From assembly GCF_002294725.1 (NCBI RefSeq), contig NZ_NSFT01000008.1:212884-276883 (forward strand): DNA of 64,000 nucleotides, in the 5' to 3' direction. Source of the stretch: Mesorhizobium sp. WSM4313 (lineage in GTDB: Bacteria > Pseudomonadota > Alphaproteobacteria > Rhizobiales > Rhizobiaceae). The translations under genes were made by a program, and so were the position numbers. Numbering within the stretch: position 1 is the first letter of the stretch; each line of letters starts with the position of its first letter. Positions 63,878 to 64,000 of this stretch are shown here, in pieces. The notes beneath the pieces were generated by a model. The model had not been told where the DNA came from. It did no database searches and saw only the letters and a program-made list of their open reading frames with translations.

Positions 63878-64000
63878 CTGTTGCGTAATTGGCTGGTTGT
63901 GATTCTCTGAGAGGAAGCTCGGAGGGAATCGCGATGGCTGTGAAGCAGACGGGACAGTTGAGCCTGGCGGAGGCGTTTCTAGGCGACAAGCTTGCGGGCG
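63877..64000 (+). mobile_element. Left end of an insertion sequence
   Basis: From about 63877 the sequence GGCCTGTTGCGTAATTGGCT departs from the repeat and leads into a transposase-like gene. The GGCCTGTTGCG start resembles an IS terminal inverted repeat. The right end lies outside the window. Confidence 0.65.
63934..64000 (+). CDS. Transposase N-terminus (partial)
   Basis: MAVKQTGQLSLAEAFLGDKL is followed by the window edge. The wording matches the start of IS5/IS1182-type transposases (x-L-S-L-A-E-A-F-L). CGGAGGG lies 8 bases upstream of the ATG at 63934. Family is tentative with only 22 residues visible. Confidence 0.6.
   Translation, partial: MAVKQTGQLSLAEAFLGDKLAG

Overview
The window reads as chromosomal DNA of a high-GC alphaproteobacterium of the Rhizobiales, most likely Mesorhizobium or a close relative. 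The evidence is the complete aapJQMP general amino-acid ABC operon, a BetI/ChoX choline locus, many small rhizobial stress proteins, sigma-EcfG type promoters (GGAAC-N16/17-CGTT), and several families of intergenic palindromic repeats. No rRNA, tRNA or CRISPR array was recognised. Genus is inferred from the style of the gene content, not from a marker gene.

Layout. 1-5.8 kb: the start of an NRAMP-like metal transporter, a cold-shock protein, small stress genes (DUF3606-like, CsbD), a SpoT-like HD protein, and a PAS-HWE sensor kinase followed by an SPW membrane protein. 5.9-10.2 kb: a zinc-knuckle micro-protein, an Lrp regulator divergent from tryptophan dioxygenase (kynA), a DoxX protein and small stress or envelope genes. 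10.4-13.4 kb: a prophage relic. Its terminase large subunit is cut in two by a 1.4 kb segment carrying a bestrophin-like channel gene with repeats at both ends. 13.6-24 kb: msrA, more small membrane and periplasmic proteins, an ion transporter, an HPP-CBS protein, an ECF sigma/DUF4142/cupredoxin run, and cystathionine beta-lyase. 24.3-28.6 kb: aapJQMP with a strong terminator. 28.7-36.5 kb: a frameshifted DUF2459 gene, a brnTA toxin-antitoxin pair, an FAD monooxygenase, ppk-ppx and two DoxX genes. 36.8-45.4 kb: fumC, cupin/LysR, betI/choX/hydrolase, NIPSNAP/TetR, and a Tat-exported metallophosphatase. 45.4-52.3 kb: several genes broken by single-base indels (CsbD, SDR, RidA, possibly GST), small genes, LysE, and an OsmC/MDR-oxidoreductase/TetR locus with tandem operators. 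52.3-54.5 kb: groES-groEL behind a CIRCE element. 54.6-62.5 kb: a methyltransferase facing an ATP-grasp enzyme, SDR/LysR, and a TetR-controlled operon of MFS transporter, FAD sugar-lactone oxidase and D-threonine-aldolase-like enzyme. 62.5-64 kb: a 211-bp inverted-repeat element, a MarR-GNAT fusion gene, and a palindromic repeat interrupted by the left end of an insertion sequence.

Three themes connect the region. First, a general-stress layer: three canonical EcfG promoters drive csbD, a DUF883-like gene and a 55-residue membrane protein, close to an HWE kinase of the class that feeds the PhyR-EcfG system. Second, repeat-driven remodelling: palindromic elements sit at gene ends, supply the C-terminal codons of kynA, flank the insertion in the terminase, and are themselves the target of an insertion sequence. 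Third, divergent regulator/enzyme pairs with visible operator palindromes, which allow several local regulons to be predicted. Single-base indels in short G or C runs are concentrated between 29 and 49.5 kb and should be checked against raw reads before the genes are called pseudogenes.
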